NCBI GenBank assembly: GCA_016192065.1
Contig: JACPUX010000021.1
Span: forward strand, 1-64,000
Length of the DNA: 64,000 bases
Source of the DNA: Betaproteobacteria bacterium
Lineage (GTDB): Bacteria > Pseudomonadota > Gammaproteobacteria > Burkholderiales > Casimicrobiaceae
Direction: 5' to 3'
The notes beneath the pieces are model-generated. The model ran no database searches, had not been told where the DNA came from, and worked only from the letters and a program-made list of their open reading frames with translations. Made by a program: the position numbers and the translations under genes. Shown here piece by piece: positions 1 through 11,701 of the stretch. How positions within the stretch are numbered: the stretch's first letter is position 1; each line of letters begins with the position of its first letter.

Positions 1-169
1 ACGCGGTAGTGCGCCGCGTCCTGCCATGGACCAGCGTACCTCCCGATCCCAGGCGTCAAGGGTTCGCTGCGCCGGGCTGCGCCCGCCCTTGACCCCTGAC
101 CTCGGGCTGACCTTAACCCACTCGGTTTTCAAAAGAGGCAGCTTTCCAGCAACGCCAAAAGGAATGGTG

Positions 170-952
170 ATGACTCTATGGCGCAACCGGCGCTTGATCC
201 TAGCCACGGCTAGGCGGGAGGTCCTTGAGCGCTACCGGGGGTCCACCTTGGGGTTACTCTGGTCCTTCTTCAACCCACTCTTCATGCTTGCCGTCTATAC
301 CTTCGTTTTCAGCGCCGTGTTTAATGCGCGCTGGAGCACTGGTGGCGAAGCGAAGACCGAATTCGCTCTCGTACTCTTTGCCGGCTTAATCGTTTTCAAC
401 CTTTTTTCGGAGTGTATCAACCGCGCTCCCAGCCTCATTCTCGCCCACCCCAACTATGTCAAGAAGGTTGTCTTTCCTTTAGAGATCTTGCCTTTTGTGA
501 GCTTGCTATCCGCCCTCTATCATGCCCTCATCAGCCTGGTCATCTGGTTGACCGCCTATACTGCTCTTTTCGGATTGCCCCACGCAACCATTCTGCTGCT
601 GCCCCTGCTGATCCTGCCGTTTGGCCTTTTCATCCTGGGCCTAGGCTGGACCTTGTCTTCACTAGGCGTGTTTCTGCGTGACGTGTCGCAATTGATCGGC
701 ATCATCACCACTGCCCTAATGTTCCTGAGCCCCATTTTCTACCCCGCCACGGCCCTCCCGGAAAGCTACCGCCCCATTCTCTACCTTAATCCTCTTACGC
801 CCATGATTGAAATGGCGCGGGATGTTCTCTACTGGGGCAAGGTACCAGACTTTGAGATGCTGGCGATTTATTGGCTAGCCTCGGGTTTGATCGCTTGGCT
901 GGGTTTTGCTTGGTTCCAGAAGTCAAGGAAAGGGTTTGCCGATGTTCTTTGA
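170..952 (+). CDS. ABC-2 type polysaccharide export permease (Wzm-like)
   Basis: Inner-membrane permease of an ABC exporter that moves a lipid-linked polysaccharide to the periplasm. About 260 residues with some six hydrophobic segments and the ABC-2 N-terminal pattern in which a basic amphipathic stretch (ARREVLERYRGSTLGLLWSFF) precedes the first membrane span. The reading frame is open upstream to 26, but an AAAAGGA ribosome site at 157-163 sits 6 bases before ATG 170; ATG 164 is the alternative. The ATPase gene follows 98 bases later, as in wzm-wzt pairs. The substrate is inferred from the neighbouring sugar genes only. Confidence 0.88.
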   Translation: MTLWRNRRLILATARREVLERYRGSTLGLLWSFFNPLFMLAVYTFVFSAVFNARWSTGGEAKTEFALVLFAGLIVFNLFSECINRAPSLILAHPNYVKKVVFPLEILPFVSLLSALYHALISLVIWLTAYTALFGLPHATILLLPLLILPFGLFILGLGWTLSSLGVFLRDVSQLIGIITTALMFLSPIFYPATALPESYRPILYLNPLTPMIEMARDVLYWGKVPDFEMLAIYWLASGLIAWLGFAWFQKSRKGFADVL

Positions 953-1050
953 GGTTGCCACCAATCCCCAACACCCTCTCTCGAAGGTACTGGCCGGTGG
1001 AAAGAATTCGATGAATTTGAGCAACTGACCTCGAGAATAGCATCTACCGT

Positions 1051-2397
1051 ATGCCCATCATCCGCTGCCTAGGCTTGAGCAAGTGTTACCGCACCTATGT
1101 GCGCCCGGCAGACCGTTTGCTTGACGGTTTCCGATCCTTCCGGACAAGCTTTTTGGGCTCCAAAACGCGCTTGGTAGGACGCGAGTTCTGGGCCTTGCGC
1201 AAGGTCTCTTTTGAGGTCGCCAGAGGAGAATCGGTCGGAATCATTGGCCGTAACGGTTCGGGGAAATCCACCCTGCTGCAACTGATTGCCGGCATCCTGA
1301 GCCCCACAGAAGGAACAGTCCACACGCGGGGGAGCATCTCCGCCCTGCTCGAGTTGGGCGCAGGCTTCAACCCGGAATTCACTGGTGTGGAGAACGCACG
1401 CCTCAACGCTGCGCTGCTGGGCCTGTCTGCTGAAGAAATCGAGGCGCGCCTCCCTTCGATCCTGGAATTTGCTGAAATCGGCGAACACGTTACACAGCCG
1501 GTGAAGACGTATTCGAGCGGGATGTATGTTCGGCTAGCCTTTTCGGTGATGGCGCACACTTCGCCCGGACTCCTGATCGTCGATGAGGCTTTGGCCGTGG
1601 GAGACGCGGCATTCCAGGCCAAGTGCATTGCCTGGATCCGCAGCTATCTCGCTTCGGGGGGCTCGCTACTGTTGGTCAGCCATGATGTCGCAACCGTTCG
1701 CGCGCTCTGCAACCGGGCGATCTATCTGGAACACGGCCAGGTTAAAGCCATTGGACCCGCCGGTGATGTGACCGACCAATACCTGCGTGACGTCCATCAG
1801 TCCCTAAATGCCGCCCTGCAGGCCGTTCAACCAGCCGGGTGTCTTGGGCGCGACAGCGCCGTAAGCACCGTGGAGGAAAACGAAGCCGAATTCGCCGCGA
1901 AGTGTGAGACTTTCGCTGCCCAATGGATCAAACAATCGTTCGGCACCGGAGAGGCCCGCATTCGGCTGGTCGAGTTGTTCGACGAGGGGGGGCGGTCGTC
2001 TGATCATTTTGAATTCGACGCGCCGATGCGCTTGCGAATTCACGTCGAATGCCTCAAAGCCTGCAGCGCTTCGATCAACTACAAGATACGCGACCGCAAT
2101 CTCGTGGCCGTTGCTGGCGCGGACTTTCTGATCGTCGAGCATGGGTTGCTCGACATGGAGCCTAATCGTTTTTATCGCGTGGAGTACAAGACCCGACTGC
2201 CTCTGCGGGCAGGAGACTATAGCCTCCGCTTATCGATTTCTTATCCCATCGAAAAGCACGCCCAAGCCGTGTTTCTCGACATCGTAGAAGTTGCTCTCCC
2301 GTTCAAGGTACTACCGTCTCCACTCGGGCACATTTACACCCAAACGTATTTGCCGAACAGCGTTTCCGTACATGCCATTGAGGCTACCCCCGGATAA
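1051..2397 (+). CDS. Polysaccharide ABC transporter ATP-binding protein with Wzt-like C-terminal domain
   Basis: ATPase partner of the upstream permease. Residues 1-250 are an ABC domain with Walker A GRNGSGKST (66-74), a signature region YSSGMYVRLAF (154-164), Walker B LLIVDEAL (174-181) and the H-loop His211. Residues about 290-445 form an extra beta-rich domain like the Wzt C-terminal domain, which in O9a-type systems recognises the capped end of the O-polysaccharide before export. Its length (448 residues) fits this two-domain architecture rather than a plain KpsT-type ATPase. That implies export of a chain carrying a terminal modification, which is inference. Confidence 0.9.
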   Translation: MPIIRCLGLSKCYRTYVRPADRLLDGFRSFRTSFLGSKTRLVGREFWALRKVSFEVARGESVGIIGRNGSGKSTLLQLIAGILSPTEGTVHTRGSISALLELGAGFNPEFTGVENARLNAALLGLSAEEIEARLPSILEFAEIGEHVTQPVKTYSSGMYVRLAFSVMAHTSPGLLIVDEALAVGDAAFQAKCIAWIRSYLASGGSLLLVSHDVATVRALCNRAIYLEHGQVKAIGPAGDVTDQYLRDVHQSLNAALQAVQPAGCLGRDSAVSTVEENEAEFAAKCETFAAQWIKQSFGTGEARIRLVELFDEGGRSSDHFEFDAPMRLRIHVECLKACSASINYKIRDRNLVAVAGADFLIVEHGLLDMEPNRFYRVEYKTRLPLRAGDYSLRLSISYPIEKHAQAVFLDIVEVALPFKVLPSPLGHIYTQTYLPNSVSVHAIEATPG

Positions 2398-2428
2398 TTT
2401 TGCTTCACTCGCACATTTGCATTCGACC

Positions 2429-2911
2429 ATGGACACACTACACGAGCGCTTCCCGGAAGTTCATTTCTATAACGCGCGACTCACCGAGGTTCAGGATAAC
2501 GTACTCATTGGCCCCGGCACGCGCGTCGGCTCGCTCACTCTGATTCACCAGGGCGCGATAGTAGGCGCTGGCGCCACTATCGGTTCTCATTGCAATATCT
2601 GCGACTGCAGGATCGGTGATCGCGTTTCGATCCAGACGGCTTGCCACATTACGCGCGGCGTGATTATCGAGGACGACGTTTTCGTCGGCCCTCGGGTCGT
2701 TACCCTCAACGACAAACTGACGGGCGGCGTCATGACCTACCCGCGGATCTGCCGTGGTGCGAAGATAGGAGGCGGCAGTGTCATTCTGCCCGGAGTAACG
2801 ATCGGGGAATACGCCGTCGTTGGCGCCGGGAGCGTCGTCACGCGAGACGTCCCGGCTGGGCAAACCGTATTGGGAAACCCCGCACGGCTCCGCAAGAACC
2901 AGGCCAGTTGA
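2429..2911 (+). CDS. Left-handed beta-helix (hexapeptide) acyltransferase
   Basis: A 160-residue transferase made almost entirely of hexapeptide repeats ([LIV]-G-x-x-x-x), beginning around VLIGPGTRVG and ending with GVTIGEYAVVGAGSVVTRDVPAG. It resembles WbpD/WlbB/FdtC-type N-acetyltransferases, which acetylate the 3-amino group of a nucleotide sugar using acetyl-CoA. The frame is open back to 2291 inside the wzt gene; ATG 2429 is chosen because it avoids that overlap and starts just before the conserved fold. Its stop TGA shares a base with the ATG of the next gene (TGATG), so the two are probably translationally coupled. The acyl donor and acceptor are inferred. Confidence 0.82.
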   Translation: MDTLHERFPEVHFYNARLTEVQDNVLIGPGTRVGSLTLIHQGAIVGAGATIGSHCNICDCRIGDRVSIQTACHITRGVIIEDDVFVGPRVVTLNDKLTGGVMTYPRICRGAKIGGGSVILPGVTIGEYAVVGAGSVVTRDVPAGQTVLGNPARLRKNQAS

Positions 2912-3750
2912 TGGACGCGCTCATCGTCAACCTCGCGCCGACGGGTATGGTACCGACCAAGGCCGTGAACCCGTGCCTTCCCGTTTCGGTCGCCGAAATC
3001 GTCGAGGACGCAAAGCGCTGTATTGCCTTGGGCGTAAACATGCTGCACCTGCATGCGCGAGACGAGAACGGGCAACCGACCTTTCGGCGAGAAATCTATG
3101 CCAGGATCATCGGCGGCATCCGCGAAGCGCATCCGGATGTGGTCATTGGTGTTTCGCTTAGCGGCCGCAATTTCGGCGATTTCGAAAAGCGCGCCGAACC
3201 CCTTGAGTTGACTGGCGACCTAAAGCCCGACCTGGGCAGTTTGACGCTCTCGTCTATGAATTTTGGCCAGTCCGCAAGTATCAACAGCCCCGATATGATT
3301 CGCCGGCTTGCTGAGCGAATGGCCGAGACCGGAGTCAAGCCGGAGCTCGAAGTTTTCGATTCCGGAATGATCAACTATGCCCGCTACCTACATGAGAGGG
3401 GTCTGATCCAGCCGCCGTTCTACTTCAATCTGATTCTTGGCAACGTGGCCAGCGCGCAAGCAAAACCAGCTCAGCTCGGCCTGTTGACCAGCGAGTTGCC
3501 AGAAAACTCCTTTTGGGCGGCCGGTGGAGTAGGCGCGGCTCAGCTCCCGATGAACGTGATGGGAATGCTCTACGGCAACGGCGTGCGCACGGGTCTCGAG
3601 GACAACCTTTGGATCGATCCGGGACGCCGCTGTCCGGCCAGCAACGCTGACCTGGTGGAACGAATCTGCGACTTGGCGGCGTTGCTCGGGAAACGGTTGG
3701 CCACAGCGGGCGAAGTCCGCAAGATTCTGGGATTGCGCGGCAATGACTGA
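2911..3750 (+). CDS. Beta-keto acid cleavage enzyme family protein (BKACE/DUF849)
   Basis: A 279-residue protein of the BKACE family (3-keto-5-aminohexanoate cleavage enzyme relatives), zinc-dependent TIM barrels that condense a beta-keto acid with acetyl-CoA to give acetoacetate and a new acyl-CoA. The family's metal ligands are visible: HLHARD with His46 and His48, and the GLEDN segment with Glu230. The full barrel appears intact. It starts at ATG 2911, overlapping the stop of the acyltransferase gene by one base, and its end overlaps the glycosyltransferase by 8 bases. BKACE genes are usually catabolic (lysine, carnitine or other keto acids), so a place in a glycan operon is odd. The substrate is unknown. 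Confidence 0.85.
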   Translation: MDALIVNLAPTGMVPTKAVNPCLPVSVAEIVEDAKRCIALGVNMLHLHARDENGQPTFRREIYARIIGGIREAHPDVVIGVSLSGRNFGDFEKRAEPLELTGDLKPDLGSLTLSSMNFGQSASINSPDMIRRLAERMAETGVKPELEVFDSGMINYARYLHERGLIQPPFYFNLILGNVASAQAKPAQLGLLTSELPENSFWAAGGVGAAQLPMNVMGMLYGNGVRTGLEDNLWIDPGRRCPASNADLVERICDLAALLGKRLATAGEVRKILGLRGND

Positions 3751-5164
3751 TCTCCGGCGAGATGGTTTACGCATTTTGCTGACCAACAACACCTTGAGCA
3801 GTCGGGCCGGTTCAGAATTGTATCTGCGCGACCTAGCGATTTCACTGCTTAAGCGCGGTCATTTCCCGATCGCCTTCAGCATGGCGCTCGGTGAAATCGC
3901 TGAGGAATTGAGGCGCGCCACCATTCCTGTCGTCGACGATCTCGACGAATTGAATGTCACCCCCGATCTGATCCATGGCCAGCATCACTTGGAGACAACG
4001 ATTGCCGCGCTGCATTTCCCCAGCGTGCCCGTCGTTCATGTTTGTCATGGCTGGCTTCCGTGGGAGGAGCTCCCTCCTATTCTCCCAAACGTCAAACGCT
4101 ATGTCGCGGTGGACGATCTCTGCCGAGAGCGCCTGCTGACTAGCAGAGGCATCCCTGCGGCACGAATTGAAGTGCACCTGAATTTTGTCGACATGGATCG
4201 CTTCAAACTTCGCCCTCCGCTCCCAAGAAGACCTGAGTCCGCCTTGGTCTTCAGCAACTACGTTATCGAGTCCCCGCTGCTTGCCGCCATTCGGGGCGCC
4301 TGCCATCGTTTCGGCATCGGCCGCGTCGACGTCGTTGGCGCCTGCTCCGGAAATCCTTTGACCAAACCCGAGGATGTTCTCGGCAATTACGATGTGGTGT
4401 TCGCCAAGGCGCGCTGCGCCTTGGAAGCCATGGCCAGCGGCTGCGCGGTGATCGTCGCGGACTACGCTGGCTTGGGAGGGCTGGTGACGACCGAAAGCGT
4501 CCTCGGGATGCGCCGCCTCAACTTCGGCGCACGCGCCATGCAAAAAGCATGCGTCGAAGAGGAAGGCGTTCTGCGGGAGCTGTCGCGGTTCGATTCCGAA
4601 GACGCTCGCCGGGTCAGCGAGTGGATTCGCGCCGACGCCGACATGGCAGCGTCGGTGACCCGCTGGATAGACCTTTACCGGGAAGTTCTCGCCGACCAGG
4701 CACTCTCGGGCATTGACGAACGGGCTGCGTATTATGAAGCGCAACTTCGCGCTGCCTCGGAATATCTGCGTCGGCTTGCCCCTGTCGTCAAGGCGAGAGC
4801 CGACACGGAGGACCGCTTGAAACAGGCCGAAGTCCTTGAAACACGCCTGCTTCAGAAGGAAACCGAATGGAGCGAAGTCCAGAAAACGGTGCGGCGGCAG
4901 AGCGCTGAATCGGATGCGACACAAGCTGCGTTGCGCCAGGTGCAGGCCGAGCTGGACAGCACGAGAACCGCGCTGCGCGAAGGGAAAACCGAGCTCGAAA
5001 CTGCACAGGCATCGCTACAGGGAACGAATGCCGAACTGGAGTTGAGTCGGTCGCTTCTCGGTCAACGCGAAGCAGAACTTCGTGAGGTTCACCTCTCGCG
5101 CACATGGAGGGCGATCAACCGATGTCGGACCATGCTTGAGCGATTACGAAGCTTGGGAAGCTGA
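3743..5164 (+). CDS. Glycosyltransferase (GT4-like) with C-terminal coiled coil
   Basis: A 473-residue protein. Residues 9-330 look like a GT-B glycosyltransferase: an N-terminal Rossmann half (RILLTNNTLSSRAGSELYLRD, with a glycine at the expected loop) and a second half with a short donor-site region (FAKARCALEAMASGCAVIVADYAGLGGLV). Residues about 340-460 are a long heptad-rich, Glu/Leu/Ala-rich coiled coil ending in LSRTWRAINRCR, a tail seen on several O-antigen glycosyltransferases. It probably adds a sugar to the lipid-linked glycan at the cytoplasmic face of the membrane. The start overlaps the BKACE stop by 8 bases. Donor and linkage cannot be read from the sequence. Confidence 0.78.
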   Translation: MTDLRRDGLRILLTNNTLSSRAGSELYLRDLAISLLKRGHFPIAFSMALGEIAEELRRATIPVVDDLDELNVTPDLIHGQHHLETTIAALHFPSVPVVHVCHGWLPWEELPPILPNVKRYVAVDDLCRERLLTSRGIPAARIEVHLNFVDMDRFKLRPPLPRRPESALVFSNYVIESPLLAAIRGACHRFGIGRVDVVGACSGNPLTKPEDVLGNYDVVFAKARCALEAMASGCAVIVADYAGLGGLVTTESVLGMRRLNFGARAMQKACVEEEGVLRELSRFDSEDARRVSEWIRADADMAASVTRWIDLYREVLADQALSGIDERAAYYEAQLRAASEYLRRLAPVVKARADTEDRLKQAEVLETRLLQKETEWSEVQKTVRRQSAESDATQAALRQVQAELDSTRTALREGKTELETAQASLQGTNAELELSRSLLGQREAELREVHLSRTWRAINRCRTMLERLRSLGS

Positions 5165-5168
5165 GCGC

Positions 5169-6074
5169 ATGTTCCCACAACGCAGGCTACGCTTGGCTAT
5201 TGTCGGTCTGGGACGAATGGGACTGCTGCATTGGCAGACCTGGCAGGCTATCTCCGAGGTCGACTTGGTCGCGGTCGTGGAAACAGACGAACGCAAAGTG
5301 TTTTCCAACAACGGAGTGTTTCCGAAGAACCATCGCCGCGCGGAGGATCTGGTTGGTGATATCGACGCCGCCATCATCGCCACGCCGCCCGATCAGCATC
5401 TCCCGTGCGCGCTCCCGCTGCTTCGTGCCGGCATTCACTGCTTGATCGAAAAACCGCTTGCTCTAAACCTCACCGACGTAGCCATGCTGATCGATACCGC
5501 AGCAAGACATCATGCGCGTCTTGCCGTCGGTCATAGCGAGCGCTTCAACCCAACGATTCGCCTTGCACAAGAGATTTCGCTGAGAGAGCTTCAGTGTATC
5601 GAAGTCTTTCGAATGGCGACACCTGGGGTTAACTCGCAAACGGACGTTGTCCACGACCTGATGGTGCACGACTTGGACTGGTTGCTCCAAACTCTAGGCC
5701 GCCCGGCAGAGCATGTTCGAGTTCTGCAGGTCGGTCATACCGCCCGCACGCTCGCTCGCGTAAGTTGCGAGATCTTTTTCCAGGGCGCACCGGCGGTGAA
5801 GGTCACCGCGAGCAGAATCGAAAAGGTTCCGCGCCGCGAATTGATCCTGCACGGCAAAGGAGGAACAAACGCACTTATGGACCTGAACTGCGCGCCGTTC
5901 GAGACGGGAAATGACCCGCTCACTTTGCAGGCTCGCGCGTTTCTCAAACTCCTTCACGGTCTAGCCTCACCCATCGCCACCGCAGCCGAAATTCTCCCCG
6001 TGATGGAACTCGGTGAACGGATTCGGGCGGACTGCTTGGCTGCCGTGGACGACCGCACGGGGGGCAACGATTGA
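5169..6074 (+). CDS. Gfo/Idh/MocA family oxidoreductase, probable nucleotide-sugar 3-dehydrogenase
   Basis: A 301-residue NAD(P)-dependent oxidoreductase. The Rossmann glycine motif GLGRMG is at 13-18, the family EKP motif at 94-96, and a C-terminal domain element DLMVHDLDWLL at 163-173 resembles the catalytic region of UDP-GlcNAc or UDP-GlcNAcA 3-dehydrogenases (GnnA/WlbA type). Such enzymes oxidise C3 of the sugar so that a DegT aminotransferase can install an amine; that partner is the next gene. ATG 5169 is four bases after the upstream stop; the frame is open further upstream but would overlap the glycosyltransferase by over 80 bases. The exact substrate is inferred from the neighbours. 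Confidence 0.82.
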   Translation: MFPQRRLRLAIVGLGRMGLLHWQTWQAISEVDLVAVVETDERKVFSNNGVFPKNHRRAEDLVGDIDAAIIATPPDQHLPCALPLLRAGIHCLIEKPLALNLTDVAMLIDTAARHHARLAVGHSERFNPTIRLAQEISLRELQCIEVFRMATPGVNSQTDVVHDLMVHDLDWLLQTLGRPAEHVRVLQVGHTARTLARVSCEIFFQGAPAVKVTASRIEKVPRRELILHGKGGTNALMDLNCAPFETGNDPLTLQARAFLKLLHGLASPIATAAEILPVMELGERIRADCLAAVDDRTGGND

Positions 6075-7201
6075 ACAAAGCACTGATCCCCTTCGTTGAT
6101 CTGGCGTCGGAATGGAATCCGCTCAAGGAGGAGATCCAGGCAGTAATCTGGCGCGTATTCGAGCATGGCCAGTTCGTCATGGGGCCGGAAGTCGCCGAGC
6201 TTGAAAGGCGGCTGGCTCAGGATGTCGGGGTCTCGTTCGCGATCACCTGCAGTTCGGGCACGATCGCCTTGCTGATGGCCCTGATGGGGCTCGAAATCCG
6301 ACCTGGAGACGAGGTCGTCCTTCCCGCCTATACCTTTGCGGCACCTTTGGAGACGGCCCTGCTGCTTGGCGCCAAGCCAATCTTGGCCGACATCGACCCA
6401 GCGACTTTCTGCATCGACGTTGACTCGGTCGCGCGATCGATTACCCGCCGAACCAAGGCGATCATCGCGGTTTCTCTTTACGGGCAACCCGCCGCTTTCG
6501 ACAGGCTGAACCGCCTCGCCAACTCTGAGGGCATTCCGCTCATCGAAGACGCGGCGCAGAGTTATGGCGCCACGCTCAATGGCCGGCGCAGTGGCAGTCT
6601 TAGCACGATAGGCTGCGCCAGTTTCTTCCCGACCAAGCCGCTGGGTGGCGCTGGCGACGGCGGTGCGGTGTTCACCGATGATCCGTTGCTTGCCGAGCGA
6701 ATTAAGGAAATCCGCGATCACGGACAAACCAGCAAATATCGACACACCAGGCTCGGCATCAACGGGCGACTGGGTTCCATTGCCTGCGCGGCCCTGCTGC
6801 CTCGCCTGAACGGCTTGGTCAAAGCCTTGGCATTGCGCCAGGCGGTCGCGGCGCGCTATGACGAGTTGCTCGCTGTAGCGGCTGACACCGGGCTTATCCA
6901 GCTCCCGGTCATACCAAAGACCTGCACTTCGGTCTACGCTCAATATGCAGTCCAGGTCGACGACCGAGAACGCGTGGCAGAAGCCCTTCGAAAAGCGGGG
7001 GTACAGACCGCCATTCATTACCCGATACCACTCCACCGGCAACCGGCGTTTTGCCGTTTTGCAAGTTTCGGCGATCTGGTTCATTCTGAGGCGGCGGCGC
7101 GGCGGGTTCTCTGCCTGCCGATCTACCCGGCCCTGACAATACAGCAGCAGGCCCGCGTGACCAATGCACTAATCGACGCGATAAGCAAAGGCCCGCCTTG
7201 A
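6071..7201 (+). CDS. DegT/DnrJ/EryC1/StrS family sugar aminotransferase
   Basis: A 376-residue PLP enzyme that transfers an amino group, normally from glutamate, to a keto nucleotide sugar. The N-terminus (IPFVDL...) and the PLP region SFFPTKPLGGAGDGG with the Schiff-base lysine Lys189 are standard for the family, as is EDAAQSYGA (159-167). The start codon is TTG at 6071, overlapping the upstream TGA (TTGA); no ATG fits the conserved N-terminus. With the preceding dehydrogenase and the beta-helix acyltransferase it makes a three-step set for a 3-acetamido (or other 3-acylamido) sugar. Confidence 0.88.
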   Translation: MNKALIPFVDLASEWNPLKEEIQAVIWRVFEHGQFVMGPEVAELERRLAQDVGVSFAITCSSGTIALLMALMGLEIRPGDEVVLPAYTFAAPLETALLLGAKPILADIDPATFCIDVDSVARSITRRTKAIIAVSLYGQPAAFDRLNRLANSEGIPLIEDAAQSYGATLNGRRSGSLSTIGCASFFPTKPLGGAGDGGAVFTDDPLLAERIKEIRDHGQTSKYRHTRLGINGRLGSIACAALLPRLNGLVKALALRQAVAARYDELLAVAADTGLIQLPVIPKTCTSVYAQYAVQVDDRERVAEALRKAGVQTAIHYPIPLHRQPAFCRFASFGDLVHSEAAARRVLCLPIYPALTIQQQARVTNALIDAISKGPP

Positions 7202-8091
7202 ACCCACCCCCCTTCCCCGTCGTCGTTGGGGTTCCTCGTTCCGGCACGACCTTGGTGCGCTTGATGCTGGACGCCCACACCGATCTGGCGATCCCGCCCG
7301 AAACCGGCTTCCTGAGCGATCCGGAAATTGCTCGCGCCGCCAAAAGTCCTCGGGAGTTCGCCGGCAATTTGATTCAATTTCCAAGGCAGGCGCCAGCGTG
7401 GCAAGATTTTGGCATATCGGCAACGCAGTTCTTTCATGCCTTGGATTCGCTTCCAACTGACGCCGGGCTACCCGACGTTTTGCGAATGTTCTACCGCACC
7501 TATGCCGCGCGCTTCGGCAAGACGCGCGGCGGCGACAAGACTCCTACCTACCTGCTGCATATGCCTGCGGTGGCTTCGGTATTGCCGGAATCGCGTTTCA
7601 TCCATATCGTCAGGGATGGTCGTGATGTCGCTCTTTCATGGAGGGAGACTTGGTTTGCGCCAAGCCGGAGCATTCCGGAAATCGTGAAGCGCTGGGGCGA
7701 AATGATTCGGACTGCGCGAAACCAAGCATCAGGCATCAATTATCTCGAAATCCGCTATGAAGACCTTATTCGGTCGCCGGCAGATACTTTGGCCTGCATC
7801 TGTGATTTCATCGGATTAGATTTTCAGCCTGGCATGCTTTTGTACCACCATCGGTCGCCTGAGCGGCTCAAAGAACACCTGGCACGGTATGACCTGGAAG
7901 GCAAGCTTGTGGTCAGCCACGAAGAACGCTTGCGGCAGCAGAAGAAAGTCGCCGAGCCTCTCGACGTTCGAAGAGTCGGCGCATGGCGACACGCCTTAAC
8001 GGATGAGGAGTGCAGGGAATGCGAGCGACATGCCGGCGATTTGTTGAGCGAATTCGAGTCGAGGTGCCCGTCATCGATGTCAATTTCGTGA
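7198..8091 (+). CDS. Sulfotransferase family protein
   Basis: A 297-residue PAPS-dependent sulfotransferase. The 5'-phosphosulfate loop GVPRSGTT (11-18) and the 3'-phosphate-binding region RFIHIVRDGRDVALSW (133-148) are both present, together with GDKTP (112-116) typical of bacterial members. Like the previous gene it begins with TTG overlapping the upstream stop as TTGA. Position as the last gene of the glycan operon suggests O-sulfation of the exported polysaccharide or of its terminal sugar. The acceptor is not known. No cysteine/PAPS-synthesis genes are in the window. Confidence 0.82.
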   Translation: MNPPPFPVVVGVPRSGTTLVRLMLDAHTDLAIPPETGFLSDPEIARAAKSPREFAGNLIQFPRQAPAWQDFGISATQFFHALDSLPTDAGLPDVLRMFYRTYAARFGKTRGGDKTPTYLLHMPAVASVLPESRFIHIVRDGRDVALSWRETWFAPSRSIPEIVKRWGEMIRTARNQASGINYLEIRYEDLIRSPADTLACICDFIGLDFQPGMLLYHHRSPERLKEHLARYDLEGKLVVSHEERLRQQKKVAEPLDVRRVGAWRHALTDEECRECERHAGDLLSEFESRCPSSMSIS

Positions 8092-8181
8092 TTTGGGCGG
8101 CGACATCCGAATTTCGCTCGCCCGGCTCGGCCTGATCTTCCACGATCGCGCTCCTTGACCCGGGCGCCCGACCGGCCGAGA

Positions 8182-10896
<2,715 letters not shown>

Positions 10897-10963
10897 GGCG
10901 TTTTCCCTGCACGGGTTAGGCTGGTGTGACCATAATCGATGCGGAAAAATCCGCCGTGGGAGA

Positions 10964-11701
10964 TCATCGATATGGTTCGCAGTTCACCGTGCGCGTAAGA
11001 TCCAGCCCTCTTGCGCGCACGTTGCGGCCAATCTGCCCGTCGAGAAACCCCCCTCGGAAGGATAGCGTCGCCAGGGCGGCGTCATGGCGGTAACTGCCAC
11101 CCCGCCCGCCGTCAGAGTCGGTGTATTTGCCTCCGGGTTTGAGCACAAAGCCCATACCCGCCATGAGGCGCCCGCCGCTTCCAAAGCACGCCCACTCGCC
11201 CTGCGGCGAACCGCCGCCGGTTCCAGTACCTGCGGTCGTTGATTTGGTCGCTGGCGCGGCCGATACGCCCAGGGGCTTGCCGACAAGCCCTGCCAGCGGC
11301 ATAGCGCTCTTGCCTTCGGCCGGATTGTCTTTGCACACCCGGTCGCTGATGGTGAGCCGGCCCTGCGCCAGCCATCCACCGCTACCGTCGGGCACCAGAT
11401 CGAAGGGCCATTTGTCCATCTTGCCCACACAGGTCTGGCCCCAATAGCGGTTGGCCGGATACCCCTTGCCATAATCGTGCAGGGTGAGTGACACCTTGAA
11501 CTGGTAGCGCCCGTCGCTCGACCCGCTGGGTGTGATTTCCTGATAAAGCACCGTTCGTTCCTGAAACCCCTGCGGACGAAGTTTTTGCAACTGCGCTTCA
11601 AGCGCCCGCTTGAGGTCCTCCGCTCCCGGCCCCGCGGCCGAGCCGCAGCCGGACGCCGCCACCAGTAAACCGAGTGCCATCACCCTAATGTTGGGGTTCA
11701 T
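10964..11701 (-). CDS. Putative lipoprotein of unknown function
   Basis: A 245-residue protein that I do not recognise. It starts with a short hydrophobic segment ending in AASGC, a slightly atypical lipobox with the probable lipidated cysteine around residue 19, then Gly/Ser-rich sequence. The start at 11701 is supported by GGAGAG directly upstream; a longer frame to 11755 has no such site. The middle ([17 protein letters not shown]) and the C-terminal [20 protein letters not shown] segment look like beta-strand-rich extracytoplasmic domains. It lies between yifB and acnA with a 67-base gap to acnA, perhaps in one transcript. No function is claimed. Confidence 0.6.
   Translation of the reverse strand: MNPNIRVMALGLLVAASGCGSAAGPGAEDLKRALEAQLQKLRPQGFQERTVLYQEITPSGSSDGRYQFKVSLTLHDYGKGYPANRYWGQTCVGKMDKWPFDLVPDGSGGWLAQGRLTISDRVCKDNPAEGKSAMPLAGLVGKPLGVSAAPATKSTTAGTGTGGGSPQGEWACFGSGGRLMAGMGFVLKPGGKYTDSDGGRGGSYRHDAALATLSFRGGFLDGQIGRNVRARGLDLTRTVNCEPYR

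Noticed and set aside
55-93. Inverted repeat GTCAAGGG / CCCTTGAC with a GC-rich loop near the left edge
   Set aside because: No T-run and no second copy noticed in the window, so it cannot be called a terminator or a repeat family; it may be the end of an upstream gene's leader or trailer.
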